The translations under genes and the position numbers were made by a program. 44,159 bases of DNA, taken from Planctomycetia bacterium (GTDB lineage: Bacteria; Planctomycetota; Planctomycetia; Gemmatales; Gemmataceae). The notes beneath the pieces were generated by a model. That model had not been told where the DNA came from. It ran no database searches and saw only the letters and a list, made by a program, of their open reading frames with translations. The stretch spans positions 1 through 44,159 of the forward strand of contig SYCV01000233.1 of assembly GCA_005786805.1 (NCBI GenBank), given 5' to 3'. This document shows, one piece after another, positions 34,143 through 43,513 of the stretch (positions are counted from its first letter, which is position 1; every line of letters begins with the position of its first letter).

Positions 34143-35383
34143 ACATTCTTAATAACCCCCAAACAACCACCAAAAACACCGCCAGTTTGGAAGAGCGTGT
34201 AAAGTCTCTCAAGATAAGTAATGTCGTGGAAATGCAAGGGACTAAAAAATCCACCATTTTTGCATGGGGACTTTGTTTTATCATGATGTTTGTCGCGGGA
34301 TTGATGACTTGGCGAAGTTATAAGATCACACCTGCCGCATTGGATTCAACTCCGCAAAAAACGGTATCTCAGGTGAATAATTCCACAGGTTCCGATTCCG
34401 TGAAAACGGTTCGTGAAAACACCCAGCCTGGAGCTGTCAAGGGTAAGGAAAATATCGTCCTTGAAGCCAAGGGGTATGTAGTTCCTGTCCACCAGATTCA
34501 AGTTAGTCCAAAAGTTCCCGGGATGATTGAGAAACTTTATGTTGAGGAAGGGAAAAGGGTGAAAAAGGGAGATGTTCTCGCGGTGCTTGAATCGATTGAT
34601 TATAAGGCGGATTTCGAAAAAGCAAAAGCTGTGTTGCAGGTGGCGACCCAGCGAAAGCTCGAGATCAAAAATGGTAACAGGCCCGAAGAGATTGAGCAGT
34701 CAAAACAGGAATATCTGGAATGCCTTTCAAATCTTGAGCAACTAAGGGGTGACCTGGTTAGGAATCGCAAATTGACCGGGTCAGCTTCACTTTCCCAGCG
34801 CGAGATGGATGTTGCCTCTTATAGTTTTGAGGGTATGGAACGAAAATGCAGTAAGTTGAAGTTTGCTTATGATCTAATGGTCAAGGGGCCAAGGGAAGAA
34901 AAGCTCAAGGTGGCTGAAGCTGAGGTTGATCAGGCCGCTGCGGAACTGGTAAAGGCCCAGTGGAGATTGAACAACTGTGTTATCACCGCTCCTGTTTCAG
35001 GTGTGATTCTGACAAAAAAATCAGAGGAGGGAAATATCATCAATCCCGCGGCTTTTAATATTTCAGCCTCCCTTTGTGAAATGGCGGATCTCACCGATCT
35101 TGAGGTTGATCTTTCCATCCAAGAGCGGGATGTTGCTTCAGTTTTTAAAGGACAAAAGTGCATGGTAATGCCTGAGGCCTTCCAGAATTTCGCCCCTTTT
35201 CTAAAACTTCATCCGAAAGGTTACGAGGGCGTGGTTTCAAGGTTGATGCCGATTGCTGACAGAGGAAAAGGTGCGATCCCGGTTCGTGTTAAAATCAGAG
35301 TTTCTCCTGAGGAGGAAGGTGTTTATTTAAAGCCGGACATCGGGGTCATTGTGGCTTTTATGAAAGATCAAGATTCAAAATAA
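34139..35383 (+). CDS. HlyD/MacA-type membrane-fusion (adaptor) protein
   Basis: 414 residues with a membrane anchor at about 38-58. The lipoyl half-motifs flank a coiled coil: MIEKLYVEEGKRVKKGDVLA (about 135-155) and VITAPVSGVILTKKSEEGN (about 281-300), with a helical hairpin between. The C-terminal beta-barrel ends with IPVRVKIRVSPEEEGVYLKP. Adaptors of this class link an inner-membrane ABC exporter to an outer-membrane channel. Translation is coupled to the TetR gene upstream; the ATPase gene follows 19 bases downstream. No outer-membrane TolC gene is in the window. Confidence 0.92.
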   Translation: MNILNNPQTTTKNTASLEERVKSLKISNVVEMQGTKKSTIFAWGLCFIMMFVAGLMTWRSYKITPAALDSTPQKTVSQVNNSTGSDSVKTVRENTQPGAVKGKENIVLEAKGYVVPVHQIQVSPKVPGMIEKLYVEEGKRVKKGDVLAVLESIDYKADFEKAKAVLQVATQRKLEIKNGNRPEEIEQSKQEYLECLSNLEQLRGDLVRNRKLTGSASLSQREMDVASYSFEGMERKCSKLKFAYDLMVKGPREEKLKVAEAEVDQAAAELVKAQWRLNNCVITAPVSGVILTKKSEEGNIINPAAFNISASLCEMADLTDLEVDLSIQERDVASVFKGQKCMVMPEAFQNFAPFLKLHPKGYEGVVSRLMPIADRGKGAIPVRVKIRVSPEEEGVYLKPDIGVIVAFMKDQDSK

Positions 35384-35402
35384 TTACTTCACAAGGAAGA
35401 TT

Positions 35403-36125
35403 ATGCCTGAAAATATTGTTGTTCGGGTTGAAAATTTAACGAAGAGTTTCAGCCGGGGCAGTGAAAAAATCTCCGTTCTTGAGCAACTGACCCTGGAGGT
35501 TGAATCAGGGGAGTTCCTGGCCCTGATGGGGCCCAGTGGTTCTGGTAAAACCACTTTGCTTAATATAATCGCTGGGTTGGACACTCCCACGACAGGGACA
35601 GTCACAGTTGGCAAAAACTTAATAAGCCAAATGAGTGAGTCGATGCTTGCATCCTGGAGAACGAGGCATGTGGGTTTCGTATTCCAATTTTATCATCTTC
35701 TTCCGGTTCTAACCGCATACGAAAATGTGGAACTTCCGCTTTTACTTTTGCCGATGTCCCGGGCACAGCGCAAAGCCCAGGTCATGAATGTTCTGGACCT
35801 GGTTGGTTTGTCATCAAGAATAAACCATATCCCAGGCCAGCTTTCCGGTGGACAGCAGCAGCGAGTTGGCATTGCCAGGGCCATAGTTACAGATCCCGAA
35901 CTGATTGTTGCCGATGAACCTACTGGGGATCTGGATTCAAAATCAGCGGATGAGATTCTTGATTTGATGGGTGTTCTGCAGAAAACCCTGGGAAAGACAA
36001 TCATCATGGTAACCCATGATCCCAGGTCCGCCGCAAGAGCCCAAAGAGTTTTGCATCTAGAAAAAGGCAAGCTTGTGAAGGATTCCAGGAACTTTTCTTA
36101 TGTCGCGGGTAATGCCGGTAATTAA
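35403..36125 (+). CDS. LolD/MacB-type ABC transporter ATPase
   Basis: 240 residues. Walker [10 protein letters not shown] (43-51), signature [15 protein letters not shown], Walker [14 protein letters not shown] and H-loop MVTHD are all intact. The DEPTGDLD form and the [13 protein letters not shown]-loop are characteristic of the MacB/LolD/FtsE branch of mechanotransmission transporters. It would energise the two FtsX-type permeases encoded just downstream. Confidence 0.95.
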   Translation: MPENIVVRVENLTKSFSRGSEKISVLEQLTLEVESGEFLALMGPSGSGKTTLLNIIAGLDTPTTGTVTVGKNLISQMSESMLASWRTRHVGFVFQFYHLLPVLTAYENVELPLLLLPMSRAQRKAQVMNVLDLVGLSSRINHIPGQLSGGQQQRVGIARAIVTDPELIVADEPTGDLDSKSADEILDLMGVLQKTLGKTIIMVTHDPRSAARAQRVLHLEKGKLVKDSRNFSYVAGNAGN

Positions 36126-36136
36126 GGGTGGATAGC

Positions 36137-37507
36137 ATGAATGATCTTGAGAAGTATCTTTTGGAATTTCTGGACAATCCTGCTCGTCTAGGGGCATTGG
36201 TTTTGTTTCTGATGATATCGCTCGCGGTTTTTGTTTTTGCTGGAAGCTATTTGTTTTATATTCGCCTGATGTTTTTAAATCTTAGAAGAAACATAATACG
36301 CACCAGTCTAACCGCGATAGCGTCGATAGTGCTTGTTTTTGTGGTGACATTGGTTTGGACTGTGCTGTGGTTCTTGAATCTGGTCACATCGGAAAAGGCC
36401 AAGGATTTCAAGGCGATTGTCACGGAAAAATGGCAGATTCCCAGCCAGATGCCCTACGCATATGAAGCAAGCCTAGCGGAGGGTGCCCCCTCTCAAGAGG
36501 GCGATTATAAGATTGATAAAAGCAAGGACTCGATGACTTGGCAGTTTTACGGTGCGACAATTGATCCCGAAAAAAAAACAAGGGATAACATTATTTTCTT
36601 CTTCAGCATGGAACCCATGAAGATGACGAAGATGATGGATGGTATGGAGGAATATAGCGCTCAACAGTTGGATCAACTGAATAAACTTTGTGAGGAAATG
36701 GTCAAGGACAAGCGCAAGATCATCGTTGGCACTGAAAGGTTGCAGGCTATCAACAAAAAAATCGGGGAACGAGTCAAACTTACAAGTTTCAATTACAAGG
36801 GTATCGACCTCGAGGTGGAAATCATCGGTACTTTTCCCGAGGGTAGATATAATCAAAGTGCGATTCTTAACCGGGATTATTTGAATGATTCGATTGATGA
36901 TTACAATCGAAAAAATCCGGGTTCAAAACATCCCATGACAAACCGCAATCTGAACCTTGTTTGGATCAGGGTTCCGGACAAGGATGTTTTTCAAAAAGTT
37001 GAAAGGCAGATCTCGGAATCCCCCTCTTTCACCAGTCCCGCGGTGAAGGTTGAGACCGCCTCTTCAGGAATCTCCACATTTCTTGACGCTTATCGTGATT
37101 TACTTTGGGGCCTTCGATGGATTTTGGCACCTTTCATACTTGCAACCATGGCACTTATCATCGCGGTTGCAATTAGCATCAGTGTTAGGGAAAGAAGGAA
37201 GGAGATCGCTGTGATGAAAGTAATTGGATTTACCCCCATACAGATTCTTTTCCTGGTGCTTGGAGAATCAGTGATGGTCGGGGGGTTAAGTGGATTGTTT
37301 AGTTCCACCGCCACAACCATGGTCATAAACAATGTTGTTGGTGGAATAAAATTTCCAATTGCATTTTTCCCTATTTTTTTGGTTCCCCTTGATGCCATAT
37401 GGTGGGGACCGGTTATTGGAATCGGTACCGCGCTTGCTGGAAGCCTTCTTCCCTCACTATCTGCCTGCAGGGTCAAGGTTTCCGAGGTGTTTGCGAGAAT
37501 TTCCTAA
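36137..37507 (+). CDS. FtsX/MacB-type ABC permease (first of two)
   Basis: 456 residues from the ATG at 36137 with GGTGG just upstream; a GTG three codons earlier is equally possible. One N-terminal membrane region (a double hydrophobic stretch, about 13-85) is followed by an extracytoplasmic MacB_PCD-like domain (about 86-320), then three C-terminal helices with the FtsX core (RRKEIAVMKVIGFTPIQILF). It starts 12 bases after the ATPase gene. With the next gene it probably forms a heterodimeric permease. Confidence 0.9.
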   Translation: MNDLEKYLLEFLDNPARLGALVLFLMISLAVFVFAGSYLFYIRLMFLNLRRNIIRTSLTAIASIVLVFVVTLVWTVLWFLNLVTSEKAKDFKAIVTEKWQIPSQMPYAYEASLAEGAPSQEGDYKIDKSKDSMTWQFYGATIDPEKKTRDNIIFFFSMEPMKMTKMMDGMEEYSAQQLDQLNKLCEEMVKDKRKIIVGTERLQAINKKIGERVKLTSFNYKGIDLEVEIIGTFPEGRYNQSAILNRDYLNDSIDDYNRKNPGSKHPMTNRNLNLVWIRVPDKDVFQKVERQISESPSFTSPAVKVETASSGISTFLDAYRDLLWGLRWILAPFILATMALIIAVAISISVRERRKEIAVMKVIGFTPIQILFLVLGESVMVGGLSGLFSSTATTMVINNVVGGIKFPIAFFPIFLVPLDAIWWGPVIGIGTALAGSLLPSLSACRVKVSEVFARIS

Positions 37508-37523
37508 TGTGCTGGGGTTTTAA

Positions 37524-38867
37524 ATGACTTTTTTTTCATTACTTGCGACAACGCTTGTTTCGGTAGTTGGGTTCAGCATATTGCTTGCCCTGATTGGAAA
37601 AGTCCCAATTAATTACAGCCTGAGAAATCTTGTTGTCCGTTGGCCAATTTCCCTGATGACCGCGCTTGCGTTTACCATGGTGATAGGTGTTTTGATTGTT
37701 ATGCTTGCATTTGTGAATGGTATGTACAAATTGACTGAAAGCAGTGGCCATCCTGAGAATGTAATCATTCTTTCAGATGGAGCTACTGACGAGATATTCA
37801 GTAATCTCGGTTATAGTGATGTAAGCGAGGTGGAATTTAATCCCGGAGTGAGCAGGGATGACACAGGTAAGCCGCTAGCAAGCTGGGAAACTTATGTGAT
37901 TGTGAACCAGCCAATTCCCCCGCATGCGAGGGTTGGTGACCGCCGCAGGCGATTCATTCAAGTCAGGGGAATATTGGACCCCGAAAGATCCGGGAAGGTT
38001 CATCATCTTGTCTTGAAGTCTGGAGACTGGTTTTCCACCGGTGAATCCGGCGGTGGGGTCAGGGAAGTCGTCGTGAACGAAGCGGGCAAAGAGCCCAGGA
38101 AAGTGAATGCCACCGAAGCGGTTTTGGGTCAGGGAATCGCCAGGGAAATTGGTCCTGATTACATGAAACCCAGCCTTGAAGTTGGTGATGTGTTTAACAT
38201 GGGTGATAAGTACTGGGTTGTATCCGGAATAATGGATTCGGGCGGCTCCACTTTTGACTCTGAAATTTGGGCCAAATGGAAGACTGTTGCCGAAAGATTT
38301 GGCAAAGTGACATACACCACTCTCGTGATCAAAACAGAAGACAAAAATGTTGCCGCTGCCACAGCCAGTGACATTGTGAAAAATTTCAAAAAAGCGGCAT
38401 TACAAGCTTTTGTCGAGACCGATTACTATGACAAGTTAAATAACACGAACAAACAGTTCCTGGTTGCGATTTTGTTTGTTGCCGCTGTAGTTGCGATTGG
38501 CGGTGTTTTTGGAATCATGAATACCATGTTTGCAGCGATAAGCCAGCGAAACAAGGATATTGGTGTGTTGAGGATTGTTGGATTCGCACCTTGGCAGATA
38601 CTTGTTTCCTTTTTTCTTGAAGCCATAATTCTCTCATTTTTTGGGGGAGTCCTTGGCTGCGTAGTCGGTAGTTTTGCCGATGGGTTTACTGCAAGTAGTA
38701 TCATGAGTAGCGGCGCTGGAGGTGGTAAAAATATTCTTCTAAGGCTAACCGTTGATATGAAATTGATTTTTAGCGGGATTTTGTTCGCTGTGGCGATGGG
38801 GATGGTGGGGGGATTTTTGCCCGCGGTTTCGGCCATGAGAATCAAACCGCTGGAATCTCTCCGCTAA
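37524..38867 (+). CDS. FtsX/MacB-type ABC permease (second of two)
   Basis: 447 residues with the same architecture as the preceding gene: an N-terminal helix pair, a large extracytoplasmic domain (about 75-305) and three C-terminal helices carrying the FtsX core (QRNKDIGVLRIVGFAPWQIL). GGGG precedes the ATG. The last 26 bases overlap the convergent MFS gene. With the adaptor and ATPase it forms a DevBCA/MacAB-like tripartite exporter; a hydrophobic, lipid-like or antibiotic substrate is likely but unproven. Confidence 0.9.
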   Translation: MTFFSLLATTLVSVVGFSILLALIGKVPINYSLRNLVVRWPISLMTALAFTMVIGVLIVMLAFVNGMYKLTESSGHPENVIILSDGATDEIFSNLGYSDVSEVEFNPGVSRDDTGKPLASWETYVIVNQPIPPHARVGDRRRRFIQVRGILDPERSGKVHHLVLKSGDWFSTGESGGGVREVVVNEAGKEPRKVNATEAVLGQGIAREIGPDYMKPSLEVGDVFNMGDKYWVVSGIMDSGGSTFDSEIWAKWKTVAERFGKVTYTTLVIKTEDKNVAAATASDIVKNFKKAALQAFVETDYYDKLNNTNKQFLVAILFVAAVVAIGGVFGIMNTMFAAISQRNKDIGVLRIVGFAPWQILVSFFLEAIILSFFGGVLGCVVGSFADGFTASSIMSSGAGGGKNILLRLTVDMKLIFSGILFAVAMGMVGGFLPAVSAMRIKPLESLR

Positions 38868-40968
38868 ATGGTGATTTAATCTCCCGGCATGCAATTGTTA
38901 GGATCTCCAAGGTGGTCCCATTCGAATTGATTTCTGTTCCGAAATTCACATAGACAATACTTTTTGAAATGTCTGTTTGGGTTTCATTTCTGAAAATACT
39001 CACTGGCACAACCGGGATTTTTAACTCCTTAATGATCTCAAGCACACTCGCAACCCAAGGAGACTTGAGGGAAATTGAAACGGCATGATTCTTTAAGATA
39101 TTCTTGCGGATTCGCTGGATAATTTGATCTGTTGGGAGCGTTGTACTTTCGTGGGATGATGACCAGGCGAGGTTATGTTTTTTTGCAAGTCTGTTTATGA
39201 TTGATGGCAAATCGCCCGATGCGGGATTAGGGTTAAATACATTTCTCGGAGTTCTGTCAGTAGCAGAAATTATTAAAAAGGGATCCTCAGGATTATTTCC
39301 TTCATGCACAATCAGCAAAGGACCATGGCCCTTAAGATTATGCAGGCCGTGGGCCCTCAATGTGTACCTTGAAAAAAAATATCCCCAGAGAATGGTTCTA
39401 AGAAACAAATCAGGCATTCGAATTCTTATTATAAATAAAGTTGCAAGGGCGAATGAGGCCGCCACAAAAAAGAGATATCTAGGGAGAAAGTGATTGTTGA
39501 ACACCAAGGGTTGTGGCTCACTTTTTTCATACAGTTTACGGTGTTCAACTCCATCAAGGATGTAGGATTTTTCAATTACTTTGGCACCGACCTTTACATT
39601 TTCTGAGAAGTTGTCAATCGATGACTTTGGGGAATTAACAATAGTTTTCTCGGTTTTATCACCCGTTTCACCATAAGTGATTATTTCGTAACTAAAGGGC
39701 CTACCATTTTCAAATTGGATTGAATTGACAGTTCCCTCAGCGATTTTAGTGAGTTTTATTTCAGGACAAATGCCGGTAAAATGGGCGGTTTTTACGATGA
39801 TGAAAAACAAAAATGAAGCCAGTATCGCCCCTGTTACATTGATTAGGTTGCTGGTTGCAATCACATCGCCCTTGCTGGATTTGGGCGCGCGATCTTGTAA
39901 TAGGGTGAACAGTGGGACCACATAAAATCCTGTGAAAAAACCGGTTGCAATTATGAAAGAAACCAAAAAGTTAATATGGTCTAAAAGCAAGGCTTCCGCT
40001 AAAAAACCAACCATCATTCCGAAGAGTCCGATGGGGATAAGCCCCATTTCAATTTTTCCACCAGAGAGGAATCCCACAAGTGGACTGCCAAATCCAATTC
40101 CAAGTGCCACCATTCCAACTATCACACTTGTTTCCTGTTCAGACCATCTGGGTATTTGGGACTCGCCATGCATGTAAATTGTGGCTCTGCTGAATGCCAC
40201 GATAAATGTGAAAAAGGCAATGCCAATCACCGCTATAGCAAGTGGTCTGGATCGGAACATTTCCCTGAGATTCGCGTAAACAGGCTGGTAAATATAGGGT
40301 GGGAATTTTCGGGTGGGATTTGCAGGAGGTATTTTTTCTATCCAAAAGCTTGCTATGGCACCAATCAGGGCGAGGATACAAAGTATTATCCCAATCCAAT
40401 ATTCCTGCCCCTTGAAATGATAGGATAAAACACCACCAAAAACCGTTCCCATGATTACCGCAAGGAACGATAAGGATTCAAGGATGCCATTACCTTTGGA
40501 AAGCATGTGAGATTTTAAAATTTCCGGCATCACCCCATATTTGGCAGGAACAAAAAAGGCACTGTGCATTCCCATCAAAAACACAGTGGAAAGAACCAGC
40601 CAGGGCCCTTCTTTAAAATCCTGAACACCCAGCCAAAATCCGAGCAACGCAACAGCGGTGATAATCACCTCGGCTATTTTCCAAAAAACCAAAGACTTTT
40701 GCTTGCTATATCGATCTGCAAGATAACCTGCCAATGTGCAAAAAATAGCCCAAGGTGCGTAAAACAGGATCGGCATCAAGGAAATCGCCTGTGCTTCATT
40801 TAAGATTGATTTGTTTATCGCAAAAAACATGGCTGATGCATGAATTGCCTGGTCATTAAATGCAGCTAGAAATTGAGCAATCAATAAGGCAATGAATGTA
40901 CGGGATTTAAGCGTATTCGATGGCTGGAAGGTTTGAGAATTTTCTGGTTCGTTCAGCCCGGTTGACAT
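38842..40968 (-). CDS. LplT-like MFS transporter fused to a degenerate acyltransferase-like domain
   Basis: 708 residues. The first ~540 are a 12-helix major facilitator of the lysophospholipid-flippase (LplT) type, with AQFLAAFNDQAIHASAMFF, then MHSAFFVPAKYGVMPEIL and GYLADRYSKQ. An extra ~100-residue hydrophilic loop lies before the last helix (about 405-505). The C-terminal ~170 residues resemble a glycerophospholipid acyltransferase (HGLHNLKGHGPLLIVHEGNN, with a PVVPVSIF strand), but the catalytic HxxxxD reads HEGNNPED, so activity is doubtful. LplT and the acyltransferase Aas cooperate in enterobacteria to re-acylate lysophosphatidylethanolamine; fusions are known. It converges on the permease gene with a 26-base overlap. 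Confidence 0.83.
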   Translation of the reverse strand: MSTGLNEPENSQTFQPSNTLKSRTFIALLIAQFLAAFNDQAIHASAMFFAINKSILNEAQAISLMPILFYAPWAIFCTLAGYLADRYSKQKSLVFWKIAEVIITAVALLGFWLGVQDFKEGPWLVLSTVFLMGMHSAFFVPAKYGVMPEILKSHMLSKGNGILESLSFLAVIMGTVFGGVLSYHFKGQEYWIGIILCILALIGAIASFWIEKIPPANPTRKFPPYIYQPVYANLREMFRSRPLAIAVIGIAFFTFIVAFSRATIYMHGESQIPRWSEQETSVIVGMVALGIGFGSPLVGFLSGGKIEMGLIPIGLFGMMVGFLAEALLLDHINFLVSFIIATGFFTGFYVVPLFTLLQDRAPKSSKGDVIATSNLINVTGAILASFLFFIIVKTAHFTGICPEIKLTKIAEGTVNSIQFENGRPFSYEIITYGETGDKTEKTIVNSPKSSIDNFSENVKVGAKVIEKSYILDGVEHRKLYEKSEPQPLVFNNHFLPRYLFFVAASFALATLFIIRIRMPDLFLRTILWGYFFSRYTLRAHGLHNLKGHGPLLIVHEGNNPEDPFLIISATDRTPRNVFNPNPASGDLPSIINRLAKKHNLAWSSSHESTTLPTDQIIQRIRKNILKNHAVSISLKSPWVASVLEIIKELKIPVVPVSIFRNETQTDISKSIVYVNFGTEINSNGTTLEILTIACREIKSPFSGEIPAV

Positions 40969-41064
40969 ATCTTCCGCCGTTTTGTGACTTTTTCATATAT
41001 ACATTTCAATTGAGTAGTTATACCAATACTAAGGGCGTAAAAAAGCTAAAATTTAGGCTTTTGG

Positions 41065-42048
41065 TCAAGAGGATGAAAGCGCCAGGTATCGTTCCTTGAG
41101 GTTGACATAATTATTTTGGTTTGGAGTGATGGAGTTCCTGGCCATATCCGGATTTGCATATCCATCGACCATAATGTCCATACCCAGTTGTTTTCCCCAA
41201 GAGATTATTTCTGCGTATTTTGACTTACGATAACCAGGTGTAACTAGTCTTATTTTTTCTGATCCGTTCAAATTATAGTCATTGCCTTCGAACCATCTGG
41301 TGATTTTCGAATTTTGTTTTGTTGAAAATAAAAGGTCTTTAGTCTTTAAATGAATGTATGAAATGGTTGTGCGTTTTATACCCTTATTCGCAAGAGATTC
41401 CAATAGCGGGAAAAGGTTTGACTTGGAGTCGTTCAATCCAGGGATGAGAGAATCTATGGAGACTTCAAAAGGGATTCCTAAGTTTTTTAGAGTATCCAGT
41501 TGTTTAAGTCTGTTGCTTGGTGATGGGGAAAATGGCTCAATTGATTTGGCGATTCGATCACTCAGGGTGTTAAACGGAAGAAGTAATTGAACTTTCTCCT
41601 CCATATAAAGCAAATTTTCAAATAATTCCAAATCCAAGACCGCCCGTGTTTGAAACCAGATCTTAAAACCTTTTTCAATCAGGTGTTTTCCTAGAGATAT
41701 AGCGCTCCTTTTTATTTTTTCACAAGGTGCGAATGGTTCACAGGTTTGTCCAATTAAAATTGAAGTTTGCTTGGCTTCAATCGCCTGAGTTTCCTTAATT
41801 GCTTTTGCTTCGATATTTTCACTCAAAATATAATCAAGTAATTCAAAATCAGGTTTAAATTCAGGGTGAAAAGGTTGAAAGGGGCAGTTTTTAGTTAAAT
41901 TTATTCCGTAGATTTTAGACCGTGAGGTGTCTAAAACATGAAACAAAATTTGGTCCGTAAGGTTTTGGGTGCGAACTTCCGGTGGTTTTTCAAAACCAGA
42001 CCCGGCTGTGAAAAATTGAAGAGATATACCTTTTTTAAATTTGACCAT
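41065..42048 (-). CDS. SPL/Rv2578c-type radical-SAM homologue lacking the Fe-S cysteine motif
   Basis: 327 residues. The barrel features of the spore-photoproduct-lyase-like radical-SAM family are recognisable: an IWFQTRAVLDLELF strand, LLPFNTLSDRIAKSIEPFSPSPSNRLKQLDTLKNLGIPFEVSIDSLIPGLND in short pieces, and a TTISYIHL strand. Where the family has CxxxCxxC after a GINL-like strand, this protein has NLTKNCPFQPFHP: C55 is present but positions 59 and 62 are both Pro. It therefore probably cannot hold the [4Fe-4S] cluster and has lost radical chemistry. It stands alone on the minus strand, flanked by AT-rich gaps. No function can be given. Confidence 0.75.
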   Translation of the reverse strand: MVKFKKGISLQFFTAGSGFEKPPEVRTQNLTDQILFHVLDTSRSKIYGINLTKNCPFQPFHPEFKPDFELLDYILSENIEAKAIKETQAIEAKQTSILIGQTCEPFAPCEKIKRSAISLGKHLIEKGFKIWFQTRAVLDLELFENLLYMEEKVQLLLPFNTLSDRIAKSIEPFSPSPSNRLKQLDTLKNLGIPFEVSIDSLIPGLNDSKSNLFPLLESLANKGIKRTTISYIHLKTKDLLFSTKQNSKITRWFEGNDYNLNGSEKIRLVTPGYRKSKYAEIISWGKQLGMDIMVDGYANPDMARNSITPNQNNYVNLKERYLALSSS

Positions 42049-42416
42049 CCTGGCCTCGGGTAAAGTTAAAATGTTTGATTCATGTCCTAATGGTAAATAA
42101 GAATTTAAAATTTAAAAGCTTAGCAGGACAATAACTGAGCTTTAAGCTAGCTCAGCTGAATATGATGAGCATTTGGAAGGTAATTTTTATTACGAAAGAG
42201 TGAAAAAGAGACTGTTTTTGATCCTTTTTTTACGCAAAAGGCTTAGAATTCTATTAAAATCGATATATTTAATACAAACCGGTTAAATTACCAAAGTTCC
42301 CTATATTTGTTATGATGTGGTTGTGATACTGTTGTAAAAGTTTTAGTTGATGCATTTTGTTGCAAGTAGGTAATGCAGAACTAAGTGTAAAGTAATTTTG
42401 TTAGATAGAAAAATTC
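42049..42416. other. AT-rich divergent intergenic region with a small hairpin
   Basis: About 370 bases between the divergent radical-SAM-like and small-protein genes. No gene is seen. A 7-bp inverted repeat CTGAGCT/AGCTCAG with a seven-base loop lies at 42135-42155, without a T-tract. It could be an operator or a structured leader; promoters of both genes should lie here but are not clear by eye. Confidence 0.5.
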
Positions 42417-42782
42417 ATGGATGCGATTGATCAATTTTTGATGGCGGTCAAATCAAAATCTCTTCACCTAGGGAGGTTTTTAGGTTTGTTGAATTTATTG
42501 GTTGCCTACAAGATTATCGATGAGGGTGGTCATGTGGTCTCTAATGGATTGACTATCAAGCAGGTTTCAGAGAAATTAAAAAAGAACCGTTGGAGTCCGG
42601 AGGATGTTGAAACTCTGGGTCTTAAATATTGCGATTTGCCCCAAAGAGATCGATTGAGATTTTGGTATGTTGCCCTCGTGAGGGCGGGCATTGGTGGAAC
42701 TAAAGCGGTCATGGAAGCTGATACATTGGCCAAAGCCGTGAAAAAGATTGGCTACGAAGCCACCTTGCCCCAAAAGAATTAA
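42417..42782 (+). CDS. Small cytoplasmic protein of unknown function
   Basis: 121 residues, basic, no signal peptide or membrane segment, no recognised family. It is helical throughout: AIDQFLMAVKSKSLHLGRFL, LLNLLVAYKIIDEGG, a 'GLTIKQVSEKLKKNRWSPED' segment resembling a winged-helix or death-like bundle, and LRFWYVALVRAGIGGTKAVM. It lies 111 bases upstream of the TPR protein gene on the same strand. Coding is supported by normal codon use and by the absence of a competing frame. Confidence 0.65.
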   Translation: MDAIDQFLMAVKSKSLHLGRFLGLLNLLVAYKIIDEGGHVVSNGLTIKQVSEKLKKNRWSPEDVETLGLKYCDLPQRDRLRFWYVALVRAGIGGTKAVMEADTLAKAVKKIGYEATLPQKN

Positions 42783-42893
42783 TGAGTTCTTTCTTCCTTG
42801 TGATTGACCCATCATTAAATCCCATTTATATTTCATATAAGAGTGATGATTTTTTAACATGATCCGAATTTGTTCGAATCTTTTGGAGAAGCA

Positions 42894-43508
42894 ATGAACA
42901 GCAATGAACAAGCCCACCATAATCCTTTGATTCAACCTGACGCGATGCGCATGTCATTCGCAGATTTCGCGGAAATTCATGGCAAGAAAATCATAGGAAT
43001 TGCTGTTCCATTGGTGTTGTTGATCGCGGTTTATTTAACCACTTCCAAAATTTCGCGAAATGCGATTGAAGAAGAATCAAAACGATGGTCTGACCTTGGA
43101 ATGCTCCAGCAATCAGCGGATCTTCAGGCTTTTGCAAAGAACAATTCCGGCACACCCCAGGCTTCGATTGCCAAAGTTGAGGCTGCAAGGGTTTTGCTTG
43201 CCCAAGGTTTGACCCTTTTCGCAAGCTCGAATGCCGAAATGAAAAAAGAAGCTTCTAACAATATTGAAAAAGCCATTGAGCTTTATGATGATGTGATCAA
43301 AGATCCGTTGTTGAACCCCGAATTGAAAGCCCAAGCTTTATTGAATACTGGGAAAGCGCATGAGGCTTTGAGGCATTTTGACAAGGCCAAAGATTATTAT
43401 ACCCAGGCTAGTTTGTTAAAAGACAATACAGCCGCGGGGAAGCTTGCGGCAAAATACCTTGGAGAAAACCAGGTTGAATTCGCTTCCTTCTACAAGAACT
43501 TTGATTAA
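42894..43508 (+). CDS. Membrane-anchored TPR protein
   Basis: 204 residues from the ATG at 42894, which has GGAGAAG just upstream; a TTG eight codons earlier is rejected. A short cytoplasmic tail is followed by one membrane helix (about 32-50, KKIIGIAVPLVLLIAVYL). The outer part has tetratricopeptide-like helices (IEKAIELYDDVIKDPLLNPE, ALLNTGKAHEALRHFDKAKDYYTQA). The layout resembles YfgM-type ancillary translocon or chaperone proteins. The pseudouridine synthase gene begins five bases after the stop, so the two are cotranscribed. Confidence 0.82.
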   Translation: MNSNEQAHHNPLIQPDAMRMSFADFAEIHGKKIIGIAVPLVLLIAVYLTTSKISRNAIEEESKRWSDLGMLQQSADLQAFAKNNSGTPQASIAKVEAARVLLAQGLTLFASSNAEMKKEASNNIEKAIELYDDVIKDPLLNPELKAQALLNTGKAHEALRHFDKAKDYYTQASLLKDNTAAGKLAAKYLGENQVEFASFYKNFD

Positions 43509-43513
43509 TTAAA

